DNA of 64,000 bases from Leptolyngbya sp. SIO1E4 (GCA_010672825.2 JAAHFU020000004.1:186001-250000); one strand, 5' to 3'; positions 8,973 through 19,400 are shown, numbered from the stretch's first letter. Numbers and translations: made by a program. The notes: generated by a model not told the origin, from the sequence alone.

Positions 8973-11900
8973 ATGTTAACCCCCCGATTGGATCGTACGG
9001 CGCTCTCAAACATCATCAGACACCCTGCCAGGCCGGGTTTGCTGGCTCTCTTCGCCCTGGGAATGACACCCCTGGCAGTCCCGGTTGCCGCCCAACTCAC
9101 CCCTGACGCAACGCTCAGTAATGACGCCTCCATTGTCACCCCCAATGCCCTGGTGCAGGGGGATTTTGCAGACTTGATTGAAGGCGGCGCGATTCGGGGC
9201 AGCAATCTGTTCCACAGCTTTAGCGACTTTAATGTCGATACCCTGCAGCGGGTCTACTTCGCCAACCCAGCCGGAATTAAAACAATTCTGACGCGCGTAA
9301 CCGGCAACAATGGTTCGTTCATCGACGGCACCCTCGGGGTCGATGGCTTGGCCAATCTATATCTACTCAACCCCAACGGCTTTGCCTTTGGCCCCAATGC
9401 CCAACTCGATATTCGCGGCTCTTTTATCGTCAGCACTGCTGAGGGCTGGCAGCTGGGCAACGGAGAGGTGTTTAGCGCGATTGATCCAGACGCGCCACCG
9501 CTGCTGGCAGTCACGCTGACGCCAGGGCTGCAGTACGGGGCAGCGCAGCAGGCAGATGTGACTAACCAGGGCACTCTGGCCGTGGCTCCGGGAGAGAGTT
9601 TAGTCCTCCTGGGGGACACGGTGACCCACACCGGTACCCTGACGGCACCAGGGGGGCAAGTACAGCTGTTGGGCGATCGGGTGGGTGTCTTCGACGCTGG
9701 GCAAATTGATGTCTCTTCACCCAATGGGGGTGGCACAGTCAATCTGGGGGGCGGCTTTCAAGGGCAGGGGGCATTGCCGACGGCTCAGCAAACGGTGGTG
9801 GGGCCAAATGCTACCCTCATTGCGGATGCAACTCAGGCAGGCAATGGCGGCGAGGTTATTGTCTGGTCGGATAGGTTGACGCGGTTTTATGGCAGTGCCA
9901 GTGCCCAAGCAGGCGGGCAGGCAAGCAATGGCGGCTTCGTGGAAGTGTCAGGGCTGAACCATTTAATGTTTGACGGGCAGGTCAGCACCGCCGCGGCTAA
10001 CGGCACAGTGGGGACGTTCTTGCTAGACCCTACCAATATTGACGTTGTCGATGTCTTGACGGCAGAAACCTTTTTGCTGACAGAGGTTGATGAGTTTGCC
10101 GACGCGGATATTGGCGGGGATGGGGAGACTCGCATTGCCGCGATCGCCTTAGCCGGAGCAGCAGCCAATAGCAACGTGATGCTGCAAGCCACAAACGATA
10201 TTCGCTTTTCGACCGATCTTTCCATTCCAGCGGCTAATGTGACGCTGACAGCCGTGGCAGGCAACGATATCGTCGTGGATAATTCTATTCAGTTCCTAGC
10301 AGGGGGCAACGCTGTCTTCAATGCTGGCAACACGATTGCACTGACAAATGCCAACAGCTTCATCTGGACTTTTGGTGGCAATGTCGAGCTGACAGCAGGC
10401 AACACGGTGTCTTTGATCAACGCCGCTCAGGTTGATACGGCACCGTCTTTAGGCACCAGTGGTGACATGCAGGTGACTGCACGAACCGTTGAACTTTTGG
10501 ATGGCGCTCAATTTCGCGTGGGTGCGTTTGATGAGGATGGCGGCACCCTAATCGTGAATGCAACGGAAGCCATCAATATTAGCGGTATTGGCACAGGCGT
10601 TTCTGGCTTAGGAGCCGCTGGCTTCAACGCCAGTGCGTTGCCAGGGAGTACAGGCGATGCTGGCATCATTCAGGTCACCACACCTCAACTAACCATCAGC
10701 AATGGGGGTTCAGTTGGGGCGCTTGCCTCGGGGAATGGCAATGGGGGGGACGTCAACGTTCAAGCCGAGGTGATTGAAGTCAACGGCTTTTCGGACTCGA
10801 TCATCGGGGAATTTCAAAGTGGCATATTCGCCTCTTCAGACTCACTCAACCCCAATGGGGACACGGGCCAAGTCACGCTAGAGGCTCGTACGATTACGGT
10901 GCAGGGCGGCGGTGAGATTGGTTCTAGCACAGGGGGGCTCAGGGATGCAGGTTTTGTAGAAATCATCGATGCCGATTTGATCGAAGTCTTTGGGAGCACT
11001 GCATCTGGCCTACCAAGCGGTATCTTTTCTAATTCAGAATCAGTCGGCCTTGATGGGGATGCGGGTCGAGTCACGATAGATGCCCGCAAAGTTATCGTGC
11101 GGAACAGTGGCGAAATTCGATCAGGTTCGAATGGCCTTGGCAATGCCGGAATTGTAGAAATTGTAGAGGCCGATGAGTTAACGGTTAGCGATCGGGGTCA
11201 AATCAGTGCGGATGGTTCTTTTCTCAGCGATTCTGGACAGGTTGATATCAGATCTCGCTCAGTTGATGTCCGAGATGAAGGGGTTATTTCGGTTTCTAGT
11301 GCTGGGCTAGGCAACTTTACTGAGGGCGGCAGCTTAGATATCCAGGCAGACGATGTCATAGTCCGTCGAGGTGGCCAGATCTTTGTGGTTAGTTTTAGTG
11401 GTGGCAGCACAAACCGGCTGTCTGTTAATGCCAACAATTCGATTTCTATTCTTGAGGAAGGCGCTATTGTAGGCTCCTCTCTGGTTAACGGAACAGCTGC
11501 CAATATTTTTCTAACCACCCCTCAATTGGAGGTAGCGAGGGGTGGTTCGATCTCAACGACTTCGATCGGCACAGGGGCTGCCGGAAACATCGAGATCTTC
11601 GCCGATTCATTTGTCAAGTTGGACGATGGCCTCATCTTTTCGGATTCAGTCTCTACTGCCCCCAGTGGAAATATCTCGGTGACCACCCAGGATCTGACGC
11701 TGACAAATCAGTCTTCCATATCCGCCTCAAGCCTCGATAACGCTGAAGCCGGGTTCATCGATATATCTGCTGAAGCAATTTTCCTCAACAACGGAAGTTC
11801 GATTGACACAGTCAGCTTACAGGGCTCTGGAGGAAATATTTTTGTCCAAGCAGATGACTTCTTATTGTTGCGCAACAGAAGTAGAATCTCGGCGACAGCA

Positions 11901-12548
11901 GGCCTACTGGCTGCTGGTGGAGATGGGGGCAATATCACCATCAATGCCCCCTTTATCGTCGCTGTACTCTCTGAAAACAGCGACATCACCGCCAATGCCT
12001 TCACCGGCAGCGGTGGGCGCGTTATCGTCTCAGCCCTAGACATCATCGGCCTCGAGTTTCAGGACGAACTCACCCCCTTCAGCGACATCACTGCCAGCTC
12101 ACAAGCAGGGGCCGCTGGCATCACTGAGTTTAATCGCCTCACCGATGTCAACGTGGAAGAGGGGTTAAGTGAACTGCCCGTTGACCTGGCTGACCCCACC
12201 CGCCTCATTAGTCAACAATGCGCCCTGCAAGCGTCTGACAACGCCAGCGAGTTCACCGTAGTGGGTCGCGGTGGCCTTCCCCCTGACCCCAGCCAGCTAG
12301 GTACCGCAGACCGGTTCCTAGAAGATCTCGGCACCGTCCCCACCGAACCCCCCCCGTCATCCGAACAATCCCATATCGATGACCTGGATACGGCAGAATC
12401 GCCCACGGTCATTCAAGAAGCCAAAAGCTGGGTTCAAGATGCGAGCGGGCACGTGCATCTCGTGTCTGCTGCCCCCTCGAATGCTGCATCCGCTGTTTTT
12501 ATCCCTGTGCCCTGTCAAAATTCCGATGACGTTGGAACACCTAATTAA
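8973..12548 (+). CDS. TpsA exoprotein 1 (filamentous hemagglutinin N-terminal domain)
   Basis: About 1191 residues. The signal peptide ends near residue 40 (VPVAA|Q). The TPS secretion domain follows at once (GGAIRGSNLFHSFSDFNV...YFANPAGI...NPNGFAFG). The rest is Gly/Asn/Asp/Val-rich β-helix repeat sequence. The C-terminal region has CALQASDNASEFTVVGRGGLPPDP followed by an acidic tail. It should be exported by the TpsB encoded 142 bp upstream and act on the surface or in the medium as an adhesin. ATG 8973 has AGGTG 5 bases upstream; an in-frame TTG lies 18 bp earlier. Its ends are nearly identical to those of the next gene while the middle differs. Confidence 0.93.
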   Translation: MLTPRLDRTALSNIIRHPARPGLLALFALGMTPLAVPVAAQLTPDATLSNDASIVTPNALVQGDFADLIEGGAIRGSNLFHSFSDFNVDTLQRVYFANPAGIKTILTRVTGNNGSFIDGTLGVDGLANLYLLNPNGFAFGPNAQLDIRGSFIVSTAEGWQLGNGEVFSAIDPDAPPLLAVTLTPGLQYGAAQQADVTNQGTLAVAPGESLVLLGDTVTHTGTLTAPGGQVQLLGDRVGVFDAGQIDVSSPNGGGTVNLGGGFQGQGALPTAQQTVVGPNATLIADATQAGNGGEVIVWSDRLTRFYGSASAQAGGQASNGGFVEVSGLNHLMFDGQVSTAAANGTVGTFLLDPTNIDVVDVLTAETFLLTEVDEFADADIGGDGETRIAAIALAGAAANSNVMLQATNDIRFSTDLSIPAANVTLTAVAGNDIVVDNSIQFLAGGNAVFNAGNTIALTNANSFIWTFGGNVELTAGNTVSLINAAQVDTAPSLGTSGDMQVTARTVELLDGAQFRVGAFDEDGGTLIVNATEAINISGIGTGVSGLGAAGFNASALPGSTGDAGIIQVTTPQLTISNGGSVGALASGNGNGGDVNVQAEVIEVNGFSDSIIGEFQSGIFASSDSLNPNGDTGQVTLEARTITVQGGGEIGSSTGGLRDAGFVEIIDADLIEVFGSTASGLPSGIFSNSESVGLDGDAGRVTIDARKVIVRNSGEIRSGSNGLGNAGIVEIVEADELTVSDRGQISADGSFLSDSGQVDIRSRSVDVRDEGVISVSSAGLGNFTEGGSLDIQADDVIVRRGGQIFVVSFSGGSTNRLSVNANNSISILEEGAIVGSSLVNGTAANIFLTTPQLEVARGGSISTTSIGTGAAGNIEIFADSFVKLDDGLIFSDSVSTAPSGNISVTTQDLTLTNQSSISASSLDNAEAGFIDISAEAIFLNNGSSIDTVSLQGSGGNIFVQADDFLLLRNRSRISATAGLLAAGGDGGNITINAPFIVAVLSENSDITANAFTGSGGRVIVSALDIIGLEFQDELTPFSDITASSQAGAAGITEFNRLTDVNVEEGLSELPVDLADPTRLISQQCALQASDNASEFTVVGRGGLPPDPSQLGTADRFLEDLGTVPTEPPPSSEQSHIDDLDTAESPTVIQEAKSWVQDASGHVHLVSAAPSNAASAVFIPVPCQNSDDVGTPN

Positions 12549-12559
12549 CCGAATGCCAT

Positions 12560-15500
12560 ATGCCCCTGATATCTCCCCATTCCTCTGGATTTCTGGTCGC
12601 TCTACTTATTAACGTAGCAGCGCTGCCTGCACCTGCTGTGGCTCAGCTCAACCCCGACAATACCCTGGGTGATGAAGCCTCAACCGTGGCACCGGATGTT
12701 TTGGTGCAGGGGGATTTTGCAGACTTGATTGAAGGCGGCGCGATTCGCGGCAGCAATCTGTTTCACAGCTTCAGCGACTTTAATGTCGATACCCTGCAGC
12801 GGCTTTATTTCGCCAACCCAGCAGGTATCGAAACCATTCTTACCCGAGTGACGGGGGGCAATGGCTCTACCATCGATGGCACCCTTGGGGTCGATGGCTT
12901 GGCCAATCTATATCTACTCAACCCCAACGGCTTTGCCTTTGGCCCCAATGCCCAACTCGATATTCGCGGCTCTTTTATGGTCAGCACTGCTGAGGGCTGG
13001 CAGTTGGGCAACGGAGAGGTGTTTAGCGCGATTGATCCAGACGCGCCACCGCTGCTGGCAGTCACGCTGACGCCAGGGCTGCAGTACGGGGCAGCGCAGC
13101 AGGCGGATGTGACTAACCAGGGCAATCTGGCTGTGGATCCGGGAGAGAGTTTAGTACTCCTGGGAGATACGGTGACCCACACCGGCACCTTGACGGCACC
13201 GAGGGGGCAAGTACAGCTGCTGGGCGATCGGGTAGGCGTTTTCGACGCCGGGCAGATTGATGTCTCTTCCCCCAATGGTGGCGGCACGGTCAATCTGGGG
13301 GGCGGCTTTCAAGGGCAGGGGCTGCTGCCCACATCTCAGCAGACAGTGGTGGGGCCAAATGCCACCCTCATTGCAGATGCGACTCAGGCAGGGGATGGCG
13401 GCGAGATCATTGTTTGGTCGGATGGGCTAACTCGGTTTTACGGAAATGCCCAAGCGACGGGGGGCCTTTCAATTGGGAATGGCGGATTCATTGAGATATC
13501 GGGGGCCAGATCTCTAGCTTTTGATGGTGCAGTGAGCGCTGTTGCGCCCAATGGTGAGTGGGGCACTGTTTTGTTTGACCCTACAAACATTGTGGTGGTT
13601 GAGGACGCTTTGGCAGAAACCACTGTTCTGAGTGTTGTAGATAACTTCTTCGACCCAGATATTGGGGGGGATGGTGATACGCGAATAGCCGCTAGTGCTC
13701 TGGCTAATGCAGCAGCCAATAGCAATGTGAGCTTACAAGCCACTAACGATATCCGCTTTAAGGGAGCATTTACCATTGCGAATCCAGGTATTACGCTGAC
13801 GGCCATAGCGGGTAACGACATCGTAGTCAGTAACGACATTTTTTTCCTCGCTGGCGGTGATGTCATCTTTGAGGCTGGCAAAAATATCGAGTTAGCTGGA
13901 ACAGACATTGAATTATCAACCCTCGGGGGTAACGCCAGTTTCACAGCAGGAAATTTACTTTCCCTCACGAACAATGCCTTCGTGAATACATCTCTGCCCA
14001 CAGGGAGAAGCGGAAACTTAACCGTAGTTTCTCAGGTATTTGAACTGTCTGGAAATTCCATATTTAACGCTGGAAATGGTGGCATTGGAGATGCTGGTGA
14101 CATTCAAGTTACAACCAATCAGCTTCTCATGGGAGAAGGTTCTCAAGTCAGCAATTCAATTTTTGGCAGTGGAAATGCAGGGGTTCTTACAGTTAATGCA
14201 CGTGACCTAGTTCAACTCAATGGAAATTTGACCGGCCTTTTCAGTCAAACCAATCCTGGAAGTTCGGGAAATGCAGGAAATCTTCAAATCATGACCGGTC
14301 AGCTACTCATTCAAGATGATGCCGACATCAGTGTTGGAACCTTCGGTAGTGGCAACGGAGGACTGCTTGAGATAAATGCTAATGATCTCATCCAATTGAG
14401 TGGGGATAACACTATCCTGTCGAGTCGGGCAAACCTTGGAAGCTCAGGCGATGCTGGCGATATCAAAATCACAACAAATCAGCTCTTCATTCAAGATAGA
14501 TCTCAAATCAGCATCAGCACTTTTAGCGAAGGGAATGGCGGGCTTCTTACAGTCAATTCAGCGGATTTAATTAAGATTAATGGCACTTCAGCAGGTTTGT
14601 TGAGTTCAGCTAGTTCAAGTTCAAGTGGAAATGCAGGAAATATTCAAGTTGCAACGGATCAACTCTTTATTCAGACTGGTTTTATCGCTTCTGGAACTGC
14701 GGGTTTAGGTAATGGAGGAGATATTGGAATTCAAGCCAGTCGAATCGAGTTACTCGGCTCTGAAACCAGTATTTCTTCAAGCTCAAATAACTTAATTTCA
14801 ACAACCTCTGTTGGCGACGTTTTACTCGATACCGACACCCTCATTCTCCGTGATGGAAGTACAGTTAGCGCTCGGGCACTTGGAGTAGCCGACGCAGGCA
14901 CCGTTGAAATTGCCAACGCTAGTTATGTTGAGCTGAATGGCGCTGGAACTACTTTGCGTGCTTCAGCGGCCGACACACCAGCGAATGCTGGGTTCATCAA
15001 GATTGATTCAGATGCTGTATTGGTACAGAACTCAGCCCAGCTAGATGTGAGCTCCCTGGGAAGTGGGGATGCTGGTGTTATCGAAATTCAAGATGCCAGC
15101 TATGTCGAATTCAGCAATCATAATCACAATCCTGAAAACACTACGTTCACAGGTGCATTTGTGACGACTGGCACCGGTTCTGGGAATGGCGGACGCGTAA
15201 GCATAGATGCAGAAAGGTTGAGGTTTTCTGGACCGTCTACAGGCATCCAAGTTGATGGAACAGTAGATAGCAATTCTGGTGTGGTAGACATCATCGGCTC
15301 GGAAATCACCCTTGAAAATTCAGCAAGTATTGTATCGCTGGGCTCATCAGGACAGGTTCAGATCGTGTCAGAGGATTTTCTAGAGATTAGCAATAGCACA
15401 ATTGGGATTGAACCTTTGACAGAAGAGAGCCCAGGCAGCATTAGCCTCAACGTTAGAGATTTACGGTTAAATGAGCGAGGGGTCATTTCGGCTGGAATAG

Positions 15501-16657
15501 GATTTAGTACCTTGAACAGTCAGGCAATACTAGAAATATTTTCAGCGGATATTACGGATATTTTAGAGGTGCAGGAAACCTTGGCAACATTCAGTGGGGG
15601 TGATCCTGAAGAAATTGCTAGAGGAGGAAACATTGATATTTTAGCTGACACTGTATCTCTGAATAATCAAAGTCAAATTCTCAGTTTTGGCGGTGACATT
15701 GAGGTTGTTGCCAAAACTATCTCTTTGGAAAACGTTAGTGCCCTTAATACCCTTTCGCCTCTTGCGGACGGAGGCAATATTCTGGTTCAGGCTGGCGAGT
15801 CTCTAAATCTACATAACCAGAGCGCTATTTTAGCCACAGCTGGGCCTGTCGGCAATAATGGAGGAGGGGGCGTTGTCAATCTCAATTCTCCTAATATCAC
15901 TGTTGCAGATCAGAGCTTCATTTCTGCATCGTCCTTTTCTGGCGAGGGCGGCAACGTTAATATTCAAGCCGATAACTTCTTGTTACTTCGAAATAATAGT
16001 TTAGTGAGCGCTTCTGCAGGTCTATCTGGTAGCAGTAGCGGGGGGGGTGGCAATGTCAATATCGATGCTCCGTTTGTCGTGGGTGTTTTGTCTGAAAACA
16101 GCGACATTATTGCCAACGCCGTGGCTGGGAATGGGGGATTCGTGATCATCAGCGCCCTAGACATCATCGGCCTAGAGTTTCAGGACGAACTCACCCCCTT
16201 CAGCGACATCACTGCCAGCTCACAAGCAGGGGCCGCTGGCATCACCGAGTTTAATCGCCTCACCGATGTCAACGTGGAAGAGGGGTTAAGTGAACTGCCC
16301 GTTGACCTGGCTGACCCCACTCGCCTCATTAGTCAACAATGCGCCCTGCAAGCATCTGACAACGCCAGCGAGTTCACCGTAGTGGGTCGTGGTGGCCTTC
16401 CCCCTGACCCCAGCCAACTGGGTACCGCAGACCGGTTCCTAGAAGATCTCGGCACCGTCCCCACCGAAACCCCCTCATCATCCGAACAATCCCATATCGA
16501 TGACCTGGATACGGCAGACTCGCCCACGGTCATTCAAGAAGCCCAAAGCTGGGTTCAAGATGCGAGCGGGCACGTGCATCTCGTGTCTGCCACCCCTGAT
16601 AACCGTGCCGTAGTGCTGCCGTCCGCTGTCCGCTGTTCAAATCACCCCGACCTGTAA
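12560..16657 (+). CDS. TpsA exoprotein 2 (filamentous hemagglutinin N-terminal domain)
   Basis: 1365 residues, 11 bp after the stop of TpsA 1. The signal peptide ends near residue 28 (PAVA|Q). The TPS domain is almost the same as its neighbour's (GGAIRGSNLFHSFSDFNV, NPNGFAFG). The central β-helix diverges strongly and has repeats such as GNAGNLQI / GDAGDIKITTNQLFIQD. The last about 145 residues return to near identity, including FTVVGRGGLPPDP. The TPR-CHAT gene starts 3 bp after the stop, so the three genes are probably cotranscribed. The central part contains no recognised enzymatic or toxin domain. Confidence 0.93.
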   Translation: MPLISPHSSGFLVALLINVAALPAPAVAQLNPDNTLGDEASTVAPDVLVQGDFADLIEGGAIRGSNLFHSFSDFNVDTLQRLYFANPAGIETILTRVTGGNGSTIDGTLGVDGLANLYLLNPNGFAFGPNAQLDIRGSFMVSTAEGWQLGNGEVFSAIDPDAPPLLAVTLTPGLQYGAAQQADVTNQGNLAVDPGESLVLLGDTVTHTGTLTAPRGQVQLLGDRVGVFDAGQIDVSSPNGGGTVNLGGGFQGQGLLPTSQQTVVGPNATLIADATQAGDGGEIIVWSDGLTRFYGNAQATGGLSIGNGGFIEISGARSLAFDGAVSAVAPNGEWGTVLFDPTNIVVVEDALAETTVLSVVDNFFDPDIGGDGDTRIAASALANAAANSNVSLQATNDIRFKGAFTIANPGITLTAIAGNDIVVSNDIFFLAGGDVIFEAGKNIELAGTDIELSTLGGNASFTAGNLLSLTNNAFVNTSLPTGRSGNLTVVSQVFELSGNSIFNAGNGGIGDAGDIQVTTNQLLMGEGSQVSNSIFGSGNAGVLTVNARDLVQLNGNLTGLFSQTNPGSSGNAGNLQIMTGQLLIQDDADISVGTFGSGNGGLLEINANDLIQLSGDNTILSSRANLGSSGDAGDIKITTNQLFIQDRSQISISTFSEGNGGLLTVNSADLIKINGTSAGLLSSASSSSSGNAGNIQVATDQLFIQTGFIASGTAGLGNGGDIGIQASRIELLGSETSISSSSNNLISTTSVGDVLLDTDTLILRDGSTVSARALGVADAGTVEIANASYVELNGAGTTLRASAADTPANAGFIKIDSDAVLVQNSAQLDVSSLGSGDAGVIEIQDASYVEFSNHNHNPENTTFTGAFVTTGTGSGNGGRVSIDAERLRFSGPSTGIQVDGTVDSNSGVVDIIGSEITLENSASIVSLGSSGQVQIVSEDFLEISNSTIGIEPLTEESPGSISLNVRDLRLNERGVISAGIGFSTLNSQAILEIFSADITDILEVQETLATFSGGDPEEIARGGNIDILADTVSLNNQSQILSFGGDIEVVAKTISLENVSALNTLSPLADGGNILVQAGESLNLHNQSAILATAGPVGNNGGGGVVNLNSPNITVADQSFISASSFSGEGGNVNIQADNFLLLRNNSLVSASAGLSGSSSGGGGNVNIDAPFVVGVLSENSDIIANAVAGNGGFVIISALDIIGLEFQDELTPFSDITASSQAGAAGITEFNRLTDVNVEEGLSELPVDLADPTRLISQQCALQASDNASEFTVVGRGGLPPDPSQLGTADRFLEDLGTVPTETPSSSEQSHIDDLDTADSPTVIQEAQSWVQDASGHVHLVSATPDNRAVVLPSAVRCSNHPDL

Positions 16658-16660
16658 GCT

Positions 16661-19249
16661 ATGACACCTGCGCTTAAGCGATCGCTGCGATTCTTGCTGA
16701 TTGGGTTACTCACTCTGGCCATTTGCATCCTGGGTCATTCTGCGATCGCCCAATCCCCCAACCTGTCTCCCACAGAGCACCTGCAGCAAGGGCAACAGGC
16801 CTATAGCAATGGGCAATATACCCAAGCCGCCGACTTCTGGCAGACAGCAGCTGAGGGGTATGCCACAGCCCAAGATAGCCTGCATCAGGCCATGGCCCTC
16901 AGTAACCTAGGGCTTGCCTATTTACGGCTGGGCCTTTACGACAAGGGGGAAACCGAGATCGCCACTGCCCTAGATCTGATCCAATCCCTTCCCGAAACGC
17001 CTGAGCAGCAAAAGGTCTGGGCTCAGGTGCTCAGTGCCCAGGCACAATACCAACAGGGGCAGGGGCGCTACACCACTGCAATTCAGAGTCTGAGCCAGGC
17101 CCAGGCAGGCTACGCTGCTGTTGATGATGCCGCAGGACTGGTGCGATCGCAGCTCAATCAGGCCCAGATTTTTGGCTTGCAGGGGCGACACCGACAAGCC
17201 CTGACGCTGTTGAATCAGGTCGCTGAGCAGCTAGAAACCATGCCCAACAGCGTCCTCAAGGCCAACGGACTGCGACAGTTGGGGGATGCGCTGCGGCGGG
17301 TGGAAAATGCAGAACAAGCCCGCACCATGTTGGAAGCAAGTCTGGCCGTGACGCAGGCCATCAACGCCCCTGATGAGCAGGGAGCCACCTTGGTGAGCCT
17401 AGGCAACACTGCAGAAGCCTTGCAGCAACCTGACAGGGCGCTGAACTACTACAGCGATGCCGCTGCGATCGCCACCGACCCCACCCTACAGCTACAGGCT
17501 CAGGTGAATCGCCTGAGATTGCTCCAAGCCCAGAACGAGCTAAGTCCAGCACAAACCCAGCTGGCCGAGATTCTGCAAACCCTTGACACACTGACACCGG
17601 GGAGAGATAGCCTCTTTGTTCGCATTAACCTGGCCGACCTGCTGGTCAGCGAAAATCAACTGATGGGCGATCGCGCCGTGGCTGACCTGCTAGCAATGAC
17701 CCTACAGCAAGCCACAGCATTACAGGATGTTCGCAGTCAGTCCTATGCGCTGGGGTATCTGGGGAAGCTCTACCAAAAAACCCAACAATGGGCAGAGGCC
17801 TTAGATCTGACACGTCAGGCCCTCAGCCTATCTCAAAGCATTAATGCCAACTCAGTCACCTACCGCTGGCAGTGGCAGCTAGGCCAGCTACTGGCCGCCC
17901 AGGGAGAAGAGACCGCCGCAATTGAGGTGTATCAGCAAACTGTAGAGACGCTGACGGCCTTGCGGAGCGACCTGGCTGCCATCAACCCAGAAGTCCGATT
18001 CTCATTTCGAGAGGGGATTGAGCCCATCTATCGAGAACTGGTTAGCCTGCTATTAAAATCAGACAACGCCCGAGCCCCCCTGCAGACCAACCTGCTGCAG
18101 GCACGGGATGTGATCGAATCGCTACAGGTCGCCGAGTTAGTGAACTTCTTTCGTGCTGATTGTGTCGTCACAACACCGGTAGAAATCGACCAGGTCGATT
18201 CTGATGCGCTAGTCATTTACCCCATCATCTTGCCGGATCGTCTGGAAGTGGTGGTCAGTGCCCCCGGCCAACCTTTACACCAAGCGACCGTGCCAATTCC
18301 AGCGGATCAGATTAACCCAACTCTAGATGCGCTCCGCCAATCCATTTCCCTTCCGGTCGCCGGGAGCCGGTCGCGGGCAGCGCGAGCGTCCTTAGCCCTG
18401 GAAGCAACAACTGGGGAATCTGATTATCTGCCCTTAGCACAACAGGTTTACAACTGGTTGATTCGTCCGATTGAAGCTCAAATCCAGGCTGCCAATGCCG
18501 ATGTGCTGGTGTTTGTGTTAGATGGGGCGCTGCGGAATGTGCCGATGGCCGTTCTCCACGATGGCGAAAGTTACCTGATTGAGAAATACGCGATCGCACT
18601 TACCCCAGGGTTGCAACTCCTAGAACCTCAGTCCCTCGCCGAACGGCAGATAGAAGCCCTCGTTGCAGGGCTCAGCAAGGCCAGAGACGAGTTTGGTGCC
18701 CTCCCCAATGTAGAGCGAGAAGTGACCGCAATTCAGACCCAGGTACCAGGAGCAGTCTTGCTCAATGAAGGCTTTAGTAAAGAAAATTTTGCCGCTCAAC
18801 TAACCGATTCCTCCTTTCCAGTCGTACACCTGGCCACCCACGGTCAGTTCAGTTCTGACCCAGAGCAAACCTTTGTCTTGGCTTGGGACGATCGCATTCG
18901 CGCCACTGAGTTGGGAACCTTGCTACAGCGCGGAGAACTGAGTCGAGAAGCCGCCGTAGAGCTGCTGGTGCTGAGCGCTTGCGAAACCGCTGCAGGCGAT
19001 GAACAAGCCGCACTAGGACTCGCCGGTGTGGCCGTGCGATCAGGGGCTCGCAGCACCCTGGCTACCCTCTGGCTAGTAGATGACGAAGGCACTTCTGTAC
19101 TGATGGACAACTTCTACAGCGAGTTAGCAGATGCTGCCAAGACTAAAGCAGAAGTCTTGCGGCAGGCACAACTTCAGCTTTTGCAAGATGACAACTATGG
19201 ACATCCTTATTTCTGGGCCCCATTTGTGCTGGTGGGGAACTGGCTGTAG
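16661..19249 (+). CDS. exported TPR-CHAT caspase-like protease
   Basis: 862 residues. It has an N-terminal signal or anchor segment (LKRSLRFLLIGLLTLAICILG...IAQ). About six to seven TPR-like helical pairs follow to about residue 430 (EHLQQGQQAYSNGQYTQAADFW is the first). The C-terminal CHAT domain carries His727 in HLATHGQF and Cys774 in LSACETAAG, ending GHPYFWAPFVLVGNWL. Family knowledge: CHAT domains are caspase-clan cysteine proteases, and the TPRs usually sense a partner. The 3-bp gap to TpsA 2 implies a common transcript and possible processing or quality control of the secreted proteins; that is inference. Paralogues lie at 2-1063 (partial) and 39147-41870. Confidence 0.94.
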   Translation: MTPALKRSLRFLLIGLLTLAICILGHSAIAQSPNLSPTEHLQQGQQAYSNGQYTQAADFWQTAAEGYATAQDSLHQAMALSNLGLAYLRLGLYDKGETEIATALDLIQSLPETPEQQKVWAQVLSAQAQYQQGQGRYTTAIQSLSQAQAGYAAVDDAAGLVRSQLNQAQIFGLQGRHRQALTLLNQVAEQLETMPNSVLKANGLRQLGDALRRVENAEQARTMLEASLAVTQAINAPDEQGATLVSLGNTAEALQQPDRALNYYSDAAAIATDPTLQLQAQVNRLRLLQAQNELSPAQTQLAEILQTLDTLTPGRDSLFVRINLADLLVSENQLMGDRAVADLLAMTLQQATALQDVRSQSYALGYLGKLYQKTQQWAEALDLTRQALSLSQSINANSVTYRWQWQLGQLLAAQGEETAAIEVYQQTVETLTALRSDLAAINPEVRFSFREGIEPIYRELVSLLLKSDNARAPLQTNLLQARDVIESLQVAELVNFFRADCVVTTPVEIDQVDSDALVIYPIILPDRLEVVVSAPGQPLHQATVPIPADQINPTLDALRQSISLPVAGSRSRAARASLALEATTGESDYLPLAQQVYNWLIRPIEAQIQAANADVLVFVLDGALRNVPMAVLHDGESYLIEKYAIALTPGLQLLEPQSLAERQIEALVAGLSKARDEFGALPNVEREVTAIQTQVPGAVLLNEGFSKENFAAQLTDSSFPVVHLATHGQFSSDPEQTFVLAWDDRIRATELGTLLQRGELSREAAVELLVLSACETAAGDEQAALGLAGVAVRSGARSTLATLWLVDDEGTSVLMDNFYSELADAAKTKAEVLRQAQLQLLQDDNYGHPYFWAPFVLVGNWL

Positions 19250-19400
19250 ACCCATCAACGGTTTTCCCAGTCAGGCAATTCCCTCTCTTTGGCGGGAATC
19301 CGACTGTATTGAGGTTTATCCATTTGAGATGTGTATAAATCGCAGCCTTGATAAGGCAAGGATGGGAGGGGTTCGGATGTGTGACCGCAAAAACGGGAAC

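Noticed and set aside
8973-16657. TpsA 1 and 2 as contact-dependent toxins
   Set aside because: Their C-termini carry a shared GGLP motif and an acidic tail with no toxin domain, and no small immunity gene follows; the next gene is a protease.
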